Source: Notamacropus eugenii
Lineage: Eukaryota; Chordata; Mammalia; Diprotodontia; Macropodidae
DNA length: 64,000 nucleotides
Reading direction: 5' to 3'
NCBI RefSeq assembly: GCF_028372415.1
Contig: NC_092877.1
Location: 386,867,342 to 386,931,341 of the forward strand
Below, in pieces: positions 1 to 13,487 of the stretch (position 1 is its first letter; each line of letters opens with the position of its first letter). The notes below the pieces were generated by a model. The model saw nothing but the letters and a program-made list of their open reading frames with translations, had not been told where the DNA came from and did not search any database. The position numbers were made by a program, and so were the translations under genes.

Positions 1-640
1 ACAAGAAAAAGGAAAGTGGGCATTGGAGGGAGGAGGGAAAGCTCAGATAGCTGTGAACCGACCCAGCCATTCAGAAGAGCAGTTGGGAACCATGCCCAAA
101 GGGTGACAGAACCGTGCAAGCCCTTCGATCCAGGAATTCCACTGCTAGGTCTGCATCCCAAAGAGATACACAAAAGGGGAAAGGACCTATCTGTACAAAA
201 ATATTTACAGCAGCTAGAGTTGTGGTGGCTAAGAGTTGGAAACTGAGGGGACGCCCATCCATTGGGGAACGCTGACAAGCTGTGCTGTACGACTGTAGTG
301 CTCTAAGAAATGACAGGCAGGACGATTTCAGGAAAACCTGAAAAGACTTACGCAAACCGATTCACGGTGAAAGGAACACTGTTCACATTAACAGCAATAT
401 CATCGGGTGAAGCATCGTACACGACAGCTCCAAGACAGTCCCAAAGGCCCTGTGCTTCCAGAGACAGAGCCTGGCGGCTATTTCTCACTCTCTTTCATTT
501 TTCCTTTTCTTCAAGTCTTCTTGTACCAAATGACTAATGGAGATGCTTTGCCTAACTGCCCACCGTGGGGGGGGGGGGGGGGGGGGGGGGGGTGTGGGCG
601 ACAGGATTCAGAACTCAGAACTTTAAATAAAAATGGTGAA
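1..640 (+). mobile_element. L1 3' end (ORF2 tail and 3'UTR), 5' cut by window edge
   Basis: From about 85 onwards this matches the L1 copy at 16.83-17.70 kb over several hundred bases (for example ATCCAGGAATTCCACTGCT, then AGAGATACACAAAAGGGGAA). It ends in TTTAAATAAAAATGG, an L1-type A-rich end near 640. Broken by frameshifts; the ORF2 C-terminus is only a relic. Confidence 0.75.
567..592 (+). repeat. Poly-G run of 26
   Basis: Uninterrupted run of 26 Gs inside the L1 3'UTR, where related copies carry a G-rich GGGAGGGGAAGGAGGG stretch. Probably expanded from that segment; runs this long are unstable and prone to assembly error. Confidence 0.9.
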
Positions 641-2390
641 AACAAACTGGAAGAGAGAGAGGGGGCTCCAGTCATGGGAAGTGGCTTGAGTCCAACACAG
701 AGAGACCCAGCTGGAGTCGCCTCTGGTCAGGCTGTCTGACTTCAGCTTACACAGCACCTCCGGTGGGCGCCAGCACCCTCCACCCTCCCTTGTCAAGGCT
801 CCTGCCAGGTCTTGGGGCTGGGCCTCCCCATCTCCCATGTCCTCGGCCCCCATCCCCAGCCCCATGGCAGTCCGCCCTCCCCTCAGCTGCCAAACTCCAA
901 TAGAGCCCTCCCTCCTGACCTGTCCAGTTTTACATCCTCTTTCCCTCCACGTTCTCTAGGATCCAGCTATGCTGGCTCACACACAATACCACATTTCCCA
1001 AATCCAGACCTTTTCACCGACAGCCTTCCCCTCCTCTCCTCGGCTTCCTGAAATTCTTCCCAAGTCAGTTCCGGTCCTGACTTTTCAAGGGGGCATTCCT
1101 GGACCTCTCCCCGACCCCCTCCTCTTGCTAGTACCTTCCCTCCAGGGTGACTTTGTCCACCTTGTGGATTCCGAGCATTCATGGTTACTTACGAGTGGCC
1201 TCTCTCCACTGGACATGAGCCTCTGCAAGGCCTCGGAGTGGCTGCTGCCTTGTCTGGCACCCTCAGAGCTTCCCTGATACTTGGCGCACAGTCAGCTCTT
1301 AAGAAATGCCTGATTGACGGATTACATTGACAGATGCCAGGAGCACAATTTGTTTTATTGAATGAGCCTTTCTACGCTTAATAATTTGTCAAATAACATT
1401 CTATTCTGCAAGCAATCCTTTATGCCACACACTGGCCAATCTAGTCTACAAACAGAATTCAAGGCTGTCATTTCAATTTGTTTCATGTTATCTATAGTTA
1501 AAACATTTACAGAAAACAAACCCAGTGGTCTGGCCTCTCCATCAGACACAGAGCAAGTTGTATTTTGGTTGCTTCATGAACTTTTCTTGAAGTTGCTGGC
1601 ACTGGCCCCCTGTCCTCCTTTTTGCTGCCTCAGTGGACCTTTCAGAGGTGTGTGAATCCATTACTGAAGGATGTGCATTAACAAACAAAAAGCTAAAACA
1701 AACTGAAATTTCATCACGCAAAGTGTCTAACCTTACCAAGGGCTCCTCAGTAATGTACTCAGTTTGTTTTTGCAGCTGAATTTGTTTTAGAAACTCACTT
1801 TTTTACACCAGATCTATCAAAATGAACAGTGCTAAGAAACGGAAAACAGCTGTTACACGGTACTTTTAACTTTCCCGCAAAAGGATTTGACTTTGAATAT
1901 ACATCCTTTACTTTTTTAAATCAATTTTTAAAATACATTTTGATTTTTTATATCAGCAGAATTTCTCCAAGTATTCCCCTCCCTTTTCCCTGAGAGCCAT
2001 CCCATAAAACAATATTTTTAAAGGAAAAAAAAAATCAGTAAACCCAGCAATCCAAGCAAAAAGCCTGAAAATGCCTGCTGGCCCCTGGCCCTCGCCTCCT
2101 CACTCAGCCAAGGAAAGGCTGGTGGGCTCTCCTTCATTCAGCAGCCCTGGATCCTCCCATTTCCATTGATGCACCACTGGGCACGATTCCTTTGCTCTGC
2201 TTCCTACCATTTACTTCGGTCATGCCAAGTTTTCAGGCTTCTCTGCATCCTTCCTATTGGCCCTTTCTCCCAACACATTCATGGCCCACATCAGGCCCCA
2301 AGTGGCGGGCATACGTTTGCTTCTGATTCTTGGCTACACAAAAAGTGTAAGACAGACACTAATATTAATACTGATGTGGCTCACAGGTAT
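641..2390. other. ACAP2 intron 1, no gene seen
   Basis: Mixed-composition sequence between the L1 end and MIR relics. A stretch near 1,285-1,325 resembles an L2/MIR tail. From 1,740 to 2,045 it is AT-rich. I see no exon or structural RNA. Confidence 0.5.
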
Positions 2391-2735
2391 ACCGGCTTCC
2401 TCTGTGCCATGCGTTGGGCTAAGCCCTTCCATCCCCCCAAGCCTGGGAAGGAGGCACTCTTATTATCCCCATTTAACAGATGAAATGGAGGCAAACATGA
2501 GTGAAGTGACCTGTCCAGCTAGTGAGTGTCCAAGACCAGACTGGAACTCATGTCTTCTGGACTCCAGGCCCAGCACTCTAGCCACTGTGCACCCAACTGC
2601 CCAAAAGCTTCCATATGCCTCAGTTTCCTCATCTCTAAAAGCAGGGACAAAGGCCCCTCTCTCAGGGTTTCTGTGAAGATCAGATGAGATGATAATGATT
2701 AAGTACAATATAATAAAAATTAAGTACTACATAAA
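2391..2735. mobile_element. Two MIR-type SINE relics, head to head
   Basis: 2,391-2,600 is antisense MIR (ATTATCCCCATTTAACAGATG, then GTGACCTGTCCAGCTAGTGA). 2,610-2,735 is sense MIR (TGCCTCAGTTTCCTCATCTC, then GATCAGATGAGATGATAATG). Both show the conserved MIR/THER core. Confidence 0.65.
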
Positions 2736-4429
2736 AGCGTTTATAAGTGACTGCCGTCAAATATTACGTGATTACTCTCAGTGACCTCCCTGGGGCGGGA
2801 GCCTCATTAGAGTGGATGGCCTGGGCCCCTCTCGGCAGAATTCCAAGCTGCTTTCCAGAAGGGTCGCTGTTACTAAGCTTCCCCAACAATGCCCCGGTGC
2901 GCCTGTCTTCCCACAACCCCTGCCACACTGACTGCTGCTATTCACTGGCATCGCTGCCAGTCTGCTGAGTGTGAGGCGAAGCACCGCACAGCACAGCCAC
3001 GATGCACCAGCAGCGAGAACTCCTGGCTCTGGGGCTGGCTCTTGAGCCCTGACATTAGCCATGCTGCTTCTCCAGTTAAAGTGAGGAGTATGTTTTTAGA
3101 AAGCACTTCAAGGCTCCCAGAGGGCTTAAAAACCTGATTTCACGTAATGAGACACCCCCCCCAGCCAAGTGCTAGCAGTCTTACTGTCCCCCAGTTTAAG
3201 GATGAGGGAAAAAGAGTCGAAAGCTGCTCATGGCAAGGTGGTGCTCAAAGCGAGGTCTTTCCAACACTCTGTTATATCCCCTAAAACAGAACTGGCATCA
3301 ACACTACTATGCAATTTGGCATCTCCGCTACTTCCGAACTCCCAGTGTCTCCGATCTGGTGTGTTCTGATCTCTATTTCTTGTGTCAGTCTTACATTATT
3401 GGTGAAATGTGAGTAACATGAAGGAACTACCAGGCTTGGGAACAAAATCAAATAAAAATAACCGCACTGGTCTGAGCAGCTCCGGCCCAGCGAGCGTGGG
3501 CCTCCGAGGGTCTGCACCAAGCCCAGCATCACTCAGGGCAAAGAGAGGCTGCCCAAGGAGAAGCAAAGGACAAGGCCACGGAGGGATGAGATTTGAATTC
3601 TGAGGCGAAATCCCAACTCCCCTGCTTCCACCTGCTGTGACTCTGCACAAACTGCTCAGTCTGTTTCCTCCCCTTGGTACTGACTGCACTGAAAGCATCA
3701 AGGTCCCTTCCCGCTCTAAATCTTTGAGGACATCCTTGACTGGATTCATCCTGTAGCGTGCCTTCTCTTTCATGAGCTCCACTTTATCCTTAACCACCAT
3801 GGACCATTTCACAGACCTCTGAGAGATCCCCAAACCAAGCACATATTCTATTTGGATGGCATGGTTTTTATATCAGTTCAGTCCAGTTTTGTCCCTTGTA
3901 GGGCAGATTATCAAAAGTTTCCTTTATTTATTTATTTGCGTATTCACTTCTTTGTTGTGGTTTCAAACTACATTTTCTGGAATCCCAGGGTTCCAGGAGG
4001 TGGTATTAGAGGTTTTTTGAGAAGAGATGGGGGTCATTATAAGCACATGTTCTCTGTGACTTAGTGCATACTACAACATGGCTAGATTTGTGGAGCATTA
4101 AAAAAAAAAATAAACCAGAGCTTCCAAAATATGAAGACCACGCCATTAAAGTATAAAATTGTTTAATAATTATGATACATATCTGTGAGAAAAATTTTTT
4201 TAAATGTGGGTGTGAGCTAGGAAGGGACCTTAGGGAAAGGTAGCGACTTATAGTCCCTGTCCCCTCCAAAAAGAAAAAAGAAAAGGAAAAGGAAAGAAAG
4301 TGAAGCCCACAGAAGGAAGGTTGCCAACAGTGCCACACAAGCAGGGCACCTTTCCAAGTGACACCTGATCCATTCGGTATTTAAAAAGAAATGTAGACTG
4401 GGAAGAGTTTGGGGACTCAGGGACAATTC
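2736..4429. other. ACAP2 intron 1, mostly unassigned
   Basis: Contains a possible MIR relic at 3,530-3,720 (TTTGAATTCTGAGGCG, then CTGTTTCCTCCCCTTGG) and purine-rich DNA near 4,265-4,310. Nothing gene-like. Confidence 0.45.
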
Positions 4430-5330
4430 TTTTTCTGTTCTATAGATTTAGAAATACTCAATTTATTTGGAGTTTACGTTCAAAATACTTTCAAAAAATT
4501 AAAGGCAAAGGAATCAGACAAAACAATCAACTTCAGGAGAATAGTCCTCGCTCTTTGTATATGTTACTAACAAAACATATTAAGAACTAGAAAAAGATAT
4601 TTCATTTAAAATAACTTTTAAAGGGTACACAAGTATAGGAAAGTCCATCTACCAACATACACAGGATATATGAATGGAATTAAACACTTCACAGAAATAA
4701 GAAATAATTAGCTGTCTTCATTATTCATGGTTTGGCTGTGCTAAATATAGCAATGATGTCGCCTAAACTGATTTACAGATTCAATATTACACCAAACTAC
4801 CAAGGAGTTATTTTACCAAACAAAAGAATAAAATTAATGTAGAGCAACAAAAGGTTACGAAATAACCAAGAAAAGCTAGAATAAAGGAGGTCTAACAGTA
4901 CCAGATCTCAAACTGCATTATAAATCAGTAATCATTAAAATTATTTAGTCAAAATTCAGAGAGATTGTTCAAAGCAACAGATCAGGTAAACAGCACACAG
5001 AAGCCACTGGACATAGTGGCCCTAGGGTATCAAACACTAGAGCCAGCTAAATGAACAAAATACAATGCAGTTTGGCAGAAGCGAGGCTTAGACCAGCATT
5101 TCACACAATAAATCACAAGAGCCAAATGGACACAAGACAGCTATAAAAGGTCTTATCACAAATTAGAGAAGGGAAGGCTTGAAGTTCCACAACTCTGAAA
5201 AAGGGAAGAGGATTCCTCTAGGGATATAAATAATTATAGAAAGATAAAACAGACAATTCTAAATAAAGGAAACTGAAAAGTTTCTACACACAAAAACAAA
5301 TTAATACAATGACATTTAGGAGGGAAACTG
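4430..5330 (+). mobile_element. L1 ORF2 fragment (degenerate)
   Basis: Interrupted frames read like the region downstream of the L1 reverse transcriptase: a CCTAAACTGATTTACAGATTC segment, followed by one giving a Leu-x-Val-Pro-Asp-Leu-Lys-Leu-His-Tyr-Lys-Ser-Val-like peptide across stops. Many stops, so a dead copy. Confidence 0.65.
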
Positions 5331-5399
5331 TGAGCTGGAAAAAATGTTGCCCCAAATTTCCCTGTTAAAGATCAGTTCCCCATGATACATATGGAATTC

Positions 5400-6925
5400 A
5401 GAACATTCAGAGCCTCCCAAGATGACCTCTCGGAAGCAGTGTTTCCTAGTTCCCTCACAATAACTCCAACAAAGCCCTGAAGTTCACACCAGGCCAAACG
5501 ATGATAAAGAAACAATGAGAAACTACAGAGACTTCTTCGACCTCAGATGAACACAAAAAGTAGGCCAGAAGCCCATGGGTAACAAGAAAGCAGGTACTGG
5601 GCACAGACGAGATCCTGCAAGGCTGAATCACCCATGTACGAGGAAGCAGCCAGAACAGTGGGGGGGGCCTCGAAAGCCCTGGAGACAGGAGGCAGCAACC
5701 AAAAGGATGCCAGCCGGTGTGACAAGCAGCACTCAAACCTTAATATCAAAGGCCCAAACGTTCCCCATCTCTAACCCTCTGCCCTCAGACGCCAGAGAGG
5801 TCCAGAAGATCCATCACTCTGAACCTCAAAGACAAAGTGGGGAGGGAGGGTCGGGAGCAAAATCAGATAGGACTCACCACCCCACCCAACATGCACCAGG
5901 GCAGAGCTTAGCCCAATTCAACATCTAAAGCTGGGGAGAAGAAATACAAGACCACTATCCCCTGTCCAGAATGACAGCGAGCCTAACTCACTGACAACTG
6001 CCAGCACAACATCAAAGGAAAGAGGATTCCCACCAGGCCTCAGTGAGCAGCGCCCTAGAAGACATGAAGGCAGACAACAGAGATGTCAAACACGCGGCCC
6101 AGCTAGATGAAGATGCAACAGGAAAATATTTAATAAAGTAAATAAAAATGCCAAAGTGTGGATAACATTACATTTCGAAAACTAAGTCAATACGTGGCAG
6201 GATTCTTCTGCAAGAACTGGGGGCCTCCATTTCTGAGCTTGACACCAATGACTTAGAAAAAACCCAGGAAATAGACTTGCTTAAAACTAAACCAGACCAG
6301 AGAGAAAGAGGAATGACTCCATGAGACAGCAAGAAATATTAAAATAAAATGAAAAGACTGAAAAAATGGAAGAAAACAAGATTTTATGTCAAAAACAAGT
6401 GAACATGAGAACAGGTCAAGATGATCATTTAAGAATCAAGAGACTTCTGAAACCTTGAAGAAAAAGAAAACAAACCTAAACAGTGTGATCCGAAGAAATC
6501 ACAAATAATGCTGGGAGCAAAACAAAGGCAGAAAGAGGGAGAGGCCCAGGACAATCAGGCAGGATCCAGAGTTCCCAGGTCAAAGACAAAATACTGCAGG
6601 AATCCAAAAGGAAGCAGTTTAAATACCAGCGATAGTCAGGTTCACACAAGACCTGGCATCTTCTAGTTTAAACAAGGGGAGATCATGGAATACAGTATTC
6701 TGAAAAACAAAAGATGGGACCACAACCAATAATAATTGGCCCTACAAAACGGAGCATAATGCCACAGTGGGATAAAATGGACCTTAAATGGAAGAGGCCT
6801 TTCAGGTATTTCTGCTCAAAAGACCTGCACTAAGGAGGAGCTCGGGAGTACAAACATAAGATTACAAAGAAAGCAAGAAACATAAATTTGCTCTGGCAAC
6901 CAGAAAGAGCTACATGTTAATGTAG
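5400..6925 (+). mobile_element. Degenerate LINE segment, probably L1 5' region and ORF1
   Basis: A-rich DNA with broken coding potential. Near 6,560-6,610 the frame gives QSSQVKDKILQESKRKQFKY, close to the ORF1 C-terminal peptide at 11,230-11,290 (FQSSQLKEKILQSVRNKQFK), supporting an L1 ORF1 origin. The 5.4-6.05 kb part may be 5'UTR or another element. Confidence 0.5.
6079..6252. mobile_element. hAT-like MITE
   Basis: Starts CAGAGATGTCAAACACGCGG and ends with a CTTGACACCAATG-type inverted end, enclosing a short AT-rich core. This is the layout of small mammalian hAT-derived elements. It sits inside the LINE-derived segment. Terminal match is imperfect. Confidence 0.5.
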
Positions 6926-6929
6926 TGCA

Positions 6930-7985
6930 AGACCCCAGAGGCCCTCCTCTCTCATCAGCTCCCATGAATTCCAGTGTCTTCTCTAGGCTATTGATTCTCC
7001 TACTATTTGAGCTGCAACCTCTCTGCTGACCTCCAGTCTCCCATCTGCCCACTGCCTTTTTCAGACATCTTGAACTGGACACCTGAAACTCAACATGTCC
7101 AAACCTAAACTCATTCTCTTTCTCCCCAAATTTTCCCTCTTCCAAACTTCTCTACTACCGAAGTGAAGTGGACAACACTACTCTCCTAATCCCTCAGGCT
7201 CCCAATCCAAGTGTCATCCTCAATTCCTCACTCTATCAATTCCCACATCAAATGTGTTGCCAAGGCTTGTCAATTTTAACTTTCTGACATCTCTCCCATG
7301 TGCTCCTTCCGTCCTCTAACATTGCCACTAACTTGGTGCAAGCCCTTATCGACTCCCACCTGGATTTAGAGGGAAGGTTTTAGGGATGCATGCAGTAGTC
7401 TGCTGGTGCATATGCCTCCAATCTCTTCCTATTTGAGTCCATCCTCCACTCAGATGTCAAAGGAATCTTCCTATAGTCACCCTCTACTCCTACTCAATAA
7501 ACTCCAGGGGCTCCCTGTTACATCAGGGATCAAACATAAATCCTGTGTCACACTCAAAGGCCTTCATGACCCAGACTCCTCCTTACACCTTACTCTTCTT
7601 CAGAACTCTTTCCACCAGTGCCACTGGCCTCCTGCCTATTCCTTCCCCAAGACCCTCCATCTCATGGCTACCAGCACTTTCTCTGGCTGTCCCTCAGGCA
7701 GGGAATGGTCTCCCTCCTCCTCCTCTCCAACTCCCAGGGCTTCTTTCACCTCCCATCTAAAATCTTTTCCTTCTGGACTTTCCTAAACCCTCCTGAGTCC
7801 CTTCTTTTAATTAGTTCCTATCTATCCTGCATGCAGCTTGTCCCCAATACATATCTGCAAGCTATCTCTCCCCATCAGACTGAGCTTCTTGAAGGCAGCG
7901 GCTGTCTTTTACCTTTCTTTGCATCTCCCGTGCTTGAGTACAGTGGTGTGCACATAGTAAGTATGTAATAAATGTTTGATAACTG
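6930..7985 (+). mobile_element. L2 (CR1-clade LINE), 3' part
   Basis: The segment follows the usual L2 order: GTGTCATCCTCAATTCCTCA, then AACTCCAGGGGCTCCCTGTT, then CTCAGGCAGGGAATGGTCTC, and the hallmark end with GAGCTTCTTGAAGGCAGCGG, GCACATAGTAAGTATG and TAATAAATGTTTGATAACTG. Frames are broken. Related copies lie at 15.83-16.09 and 59.19-60.01 kb. Confidence 0.85.
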
Positions 7986-8925
7986 ACCTTAATATTGTCA
8001 AGGAGTAAGGAAGGAGTTAAGAAAAACCAAGGACCTGAAGGTGGGCTGGTTCTGGTCTATAAGCTTAAGAGGAGGAAGAGAGGGGAGAGTAAAGGAGGAA
8101 TACAGGAGTGTGCCACTATAGAAAGGTGAAAGGGAGGGACAGAGTTTGCTATTTTTGGTAACTGGGGTATGTGAGAGGAAGAAACACGAAGGAAGAGATG
8201 GGGAAGTAGGCAGCAGGTGAACCTCACTTTTATCTAAAATGGACAAAATAGAAACAACCAACAGATAGGCAGCTCAGTCCCAAATAGTACAAATGAGGAA
8301 TCCACACTATTCCAAGTCACACTGCAGATGTCCACTGGGGCTGAACCCCATGACCATATTTTACCTAATTAGCTGTGAGCACGGCACACCTGAATACATG
8401 GGACCAATCCAGGGGGCTCTTTTTCACACTAATAGGGACCTTACTGTAGAACTACATAAGCTACACAAGGAAACAAATAAGGGTAGGGAGGTAAAGAAGG
8501 AAGATGACGCCCAGGAGCAAAACAAAGCTTCTGATGCTGAGAGGAAGGACTAACAACGCCAGCGCACACGCACACAGCAGTTCAAGGTGCACAATCGCAA
8601 TCTCCTTTAGAGTAGATGCTAAGTGGACAAGTGGGCAATGATGGCACATGGATGTCATGGACCTCTGTGCTGTGAGACGGGACAGAGGATATGCTCTGAG
8701 GCAAAACAAGCATCTTCTCAGAAACAGTGACAAACACTGGAACTAGAACAACTTGGAAAAAGTCAAGGAGCCTGAGTTTAAATCCAGCAAGATGGAGGGA
8801 AATACAATGAACAATCATTACTATGAATGGGATGAAGTCATCCATGCAGGAGATGAGAGTATCCAAGATGATGTTTTTTACAGGCAGTTCATTTAAAGAT
8901 AGAGGGGAGATAAGGGGTTGAAGTG
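7986..8925. other. ACAP2 intron 1, unassigned
   Basis: Purine-rich at 8.0-8.3 kb, then mixed. No convincing gene. It could be the highly decayed 5' part of the L1 that follows. Confidence 0.4.
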
Positions 8926-10187
8926 ATATGCCCTGACTGAACTCAAAAAGTCAGGAGTAGTCATCACGATCTCAGACAATTGCAAAAATGGACTTAATTT
9001 AACAAGATAAACAGAGAAAGTACATATAGCTGAAAGGTACCATAAACAATGAATTAATTTTAATATTTAACACATATGCACCAAATGGAAAAGCATCTAT
9101 CTAAATGATCAGAAAGAAAAGCTTAACTAGTTACAGGGAGACAATAAAACTAGGTTAGTGGGGGGCCCTCAAGTTAACCACCTTTCGGAGCTAGAAGAAA
9201 AACTAAGCAAAAAAATAAAAAGAAAGAGAAGGCTATGAATAGAATTTTAGAGAAGTTAGATGTGGTATTTGGGGAATTTACAAATGGAATAAAATGATAC
9301 ATATTTCTCAGATGTGCATGTCCCTTTACAAAAAAACCACACAAAGAAAAGCAGTAAAATTAAACATACGCTTTACTAAATAAAATGCAGGAAAAGGGTG
9401 AAATTAACTACATACTAAATAACTTAATTCTAAAGAATTGATCAAAGAACAAATCATAGAAATATCAGATAATTTCACCAAAGATATAACAAACCAACAT
9501 GTGGGGGGATGCAAGACCAAACAATCCATAGAGGAAACTATCTCTAAGCACATTCATCAACAGAAGAAAGAAAAGATCAAGGTATTGGGTTTACTGCAAG
9601 GTATCGAAGCTAAAAAACAACAGCAAATGTTTAAAACTCCAACTAAACACCAAAACACAAATGCTGAAAATCAAAAGAAACCAATAAAATTGAAAGCAAA
9701 AAGAAAAAACCAAATTAACAGATAAAACTAAAAGCAAGTTAAAGAAAATAAACCATTAGCTGATTTTATTAAAAATAAAACCAAATTACCAGTAGTAAAT
9801 ATGAAAAAGGATAATTCACATAATTCACACATCATTAAATGGAATGGATGAATGTTTATAAAAATACAAACTATCCAGATTAAGAAAATAGGAAATAGAA
9901 AACAAAATAATCAAATTCCAAGGGGGACAAAAATGAACAAGTCATAAATGAATTCCCAAGGGAAAAAAAACCAGGACCAGATGGATTCACAAGGAAATTC
10001 TATCAAATATTCAAAAAACAATTAATTCCAATGCTACACACACTCTTTGCAAAGGTAACAAAAGATCCTAACAAATTCCTTTTATGACACAATTATGGTC
10101 TTGACAATCTACAGGGAGTCAAAACAAAAAAAGGAAATTTTAGACCAATATCAAGGCTGGGACATTTTATTTAAATCTTTGCAAAAG

Positions 10188-12500
10188 GTGGGGGCAGGGC
10201 CCATGGGTGAGAAGGAGCTCTAGCTGGCATGGTGGAGCTGGTGGAGGCTCTGGAAAGGGAATTCTTCTCACAGATCCTGGGCAGAAAAGCTTGTGGTTGC
10301 TCACAGACCAGAGCGCAGGGCAGGAGAGAAGTAAACTCCTCTCCCTTGATTTTGTCACCTTGGAGGAACTGAGAACTTACAAGGGCCTAGAGTATACCCT
10401 CCACTTGACAAAGGACTCAAAAGCCAAGTAACTGACTGGGAAAACGCCACAAAAGGGGGGAAAAAATAAGAAAAATAGGTTACTTTTTTGGTGAACAGGT
10501 ACTTTCTTCCATCCTTTCAGATGAGGAAGAACAAAGCGTACCATCAGAGGAAGACATAAAAGTCAAGGCTTCTACATCCAAAACCTCCAAAATAAATATT
10601 CAATGATCCCAGGCCATGAAAGAGCTCAAAAAGAATTTTGAAAATCAATAAGAGAGGTGGAGGAAAAATAGGGAAGAGAAATGAGAGCAATGCAAGAAAA
10701 TCATGAAAAGCAAGTCAACAGCTTGCTAACGGAGACCCAAAAAATGCTGAAGAAAATGACACCTTTAAAAATAGACTAACTCAAATGGCAAAAGAGGCCC
10801 AAAAAGTCAATGAGGAGAAGAATGCTTTAAAAAGCAGAATTAGCCAAATGGAAAAGGAGGTCCAAAAGCTCACTGAAGAAAATAGTTCTTTAAAAATTAA
10901 TATGGAGCAGATAGAAGCTAACGACTTTATAAGAAACCAAGAAATTACAAAACAAAACCAAAAGAATGAAAAAATAGAAGACAATGTGAAATATCTCATT
11001 GGAAAAACAACTGACCTGGAAAATAGATCCAGAAGACAATTTAAAAATTATTGGTCTACCTGAAAACCAGATGAAACAGAGTCTAGACATCATCTTCCAA
11101 GAAATTATCAAGGAAAACTGCCCTGATATTCTAGAACCAGAGGGTAAAATAGAAATGGAAAGAATTCACCGATGACCTCCTGAAAGAAATCCCAAAAGGA
11201 AAACTCCTAGGAATATTGTAGTGAAATTCCAGAGTTCCCAGCTCAAGGAGAAAATATTACAATCAGTCAGAAACAAACAATTCAAGTACTGTGGAAATAC
11301 AATCAGGATAGCACAGGATTTAACAGCTTCTACACTAACAGATCCTTTGATCCTTGATCCTTGGAATATGATATTTCAGCAATCAAAGGAGACAGGATTA
11401 AAACCAAGAATCACTTACCCAGCAAAACTGAGTAAAATACTTCAGGGGAAAAAAAATGGAATTTCAATGAAATAGAGGACTTCCAAGCAATCTTGTTGAA
11501 AAGACCAGAGCTGAATAGAAAATTTGTATATATTATGTATGAGCAAGTATGTATATGTACATAGGTGTGTGTGTGTATGTGTGTGTATATATACGTATAT
11601 ACACGTATATGTATATATACGTATATACATACATATATATACACACACATATACACACGCACATAGAGGGCACGAGGTGAGCTGAATATGAAGGGAGAAT
11701 ACCTAAACAAAATAAAATTTACTGTTGAATGGAATGTACTAGGAGTAAGAGAAATGGAGAGGTAGGAGCAAATCACCTCACATAAAAGAGGGAAAAAAGA
11801 ACTTTTACAATGGAGGGGAAGGGGGGGGTAGATGAAAGGAAATAATTGAGCCTTACTCTCATGGGATTTGGCTTAAGGAGGGAATAACACACGCTCAATT
11901 GGATATGGAAATCTATTTTACCCTGAAGGAAGGCAAGGGGGAAGAGGATAGGAGAGGGAAGATAACAGAAGGGACAGCAAATTGGGAAAAGGGATAATCA
12001 GAAGCAAACACTATTGTGGGAGGACGGGTCAAGGGAGAGAATGGAATGAATGGAGGGCAGGACAGAACAGAGGGAAATGTGCTTAGTCTTTCACAACATA
12101 ACTGTTATGGAAGTGCTTTGCATTGTTACACATGTATGACCTATATAGAATGGCTTGTTTTCTCAATGAGGATGGGTGGGGAGGAAGGGAGAGAATATGG
12201 AACTCAAAGCTTTAAGAATAAATGTTAAAATTTGTTTTAGCAGGCAACTGGAAATTAACTTATACAGGCAATGGAGTATAGAAATCTATTCTGCCCTACA
12301 GGAAAATAGAGGGGAAGGGGGATAGAAGAAGGGAGGCCTGACTGGAGGCAGGGGTGGATGGGGTGCATGCTGTCCTGGGTTGGGGGGGGTGGAGAGCGAT
12401 GGGGAGAAAATTTTGAATTCAAATTCTTGTGGAAATGAAAGCTAAGAACTGAAAATAAATGAATGAATGAATAAATAAATAAGTAAAATTTGGGGGGAAA
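10188..12500 (+). mobile_element. HAL1 (half-L1): ORF1-only retroelement inserted in L1 ORF2
   Basis: 5' leader 10,188-10,505; broken ORF1 about 10,505-11,545 with a coiled coil (QKLTEENSSLKINMEQIEAN near 10,864-10,922), then a Pro-Arg-Asn-Ile-Val-Val RNA-binding segment and ITYPAKLS near the end. It passes, without any reverse transcriptase, into a TG/TA microsatellite (11,525-11,666) and a 3' segment ending AAAATAAATGAATGAATG. This ORF1-plus-3'-end build is the definition of HAL1, a family mobilised by L1. The copy at 61.69-63.53 kb has the same order. Confidence 0.8.
11525..11666. repeat. TG/TA microsatellite inside HAL1
   Basis: Mixed (TG)n, (TATA)n and (AC)n tract between ORF1 and the 3' segment of the HAL1. 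A similar tract sits at the same place in the antisense copy (62,461-62,606), so it belongs to the element. Confidence 0.85.
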
Positions 12501-13487
12501 ATCTGCAGCAATGTATCACAAAGATGAAACGTGATCGGTTTGGATTTCTACCAGGAATACAGAATTAGTTTAATATTACGAAAACTATACACAGAATTGG
12601 CCACATTAATAACAAGAACCAAAGTCATAGGATTACATCAACAGAAACAGAAAACAGAAATAAAAGGACTTTTCTTCAACGTAATAAACTAGAGATTTGA
12701 AACACAGACCCAGCATTCTCCACAATGGGGTAACCTTGAGTCGCATCAGCCCCAAAGCACAGTAACAATGTCTACCATCACCGCTACAATGTGACACAGT
12801 GCTAGAGGTGCTAATGACAGAAATAAGGAAAGCAAAGCACAAACACAGGGGAAGAAACACGATGACCTCTTTTTGCGGACGATGTAGCATGTGTTTAAAA
12901 GAACCCTAGAGAGTCAATCCAAAAAATAACTGAGGTAACTTCAGCAAAGCGGCAGAATATGAAATAAATGCATATAAATCATCAACATTTTGGTATAATA
13001 TCAGTAAAACCCAACAGGAAAAAGCAGAAGGAGAAATTCTATGTAAAAATAACTCAGTCCACACACAAGACACACACGAGAACTACACAAGCACAACTAC
13101 AAAACACTTTACAGAACTAAAGACAAACCTGAATAACTGGAAATATCCGTTGCTCCAAACTACGCCCGACCAATATAATAAAAATGGCCATTACTACCCG
13201 AATTAATTTACTTATCCAGTACCACACCAATCAAAGTACCAAAGGATTACTTCATAGAACTAAAAAAAGTTTTCTTTTAATTTATGAGGAGAAACAAAAA
13301 GGAAATGTTGAAAACAAAAGTGGGAAGGCAGGAGGTCTCGAACACTGCTACAAAGCAGAAATCATGAAAAACAATTTTAATTCTGTTTCAAAACCCAGAG
13401 AGGCAATGGATGAGTGGAACACAGCAAGGGCACAGTGGAGAGATACAGCAAACCAAGGGGCCTACGCCCAGGCAGAGGACGACTGAT

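Noticed and set aside
10785..11063. Coiled-coil open frame as a host gene
   Set aside because: It is HAL1/L1 ORF1: the same peptide occurs antisense at 63.2-63.44 kb within an otherwise identical element.
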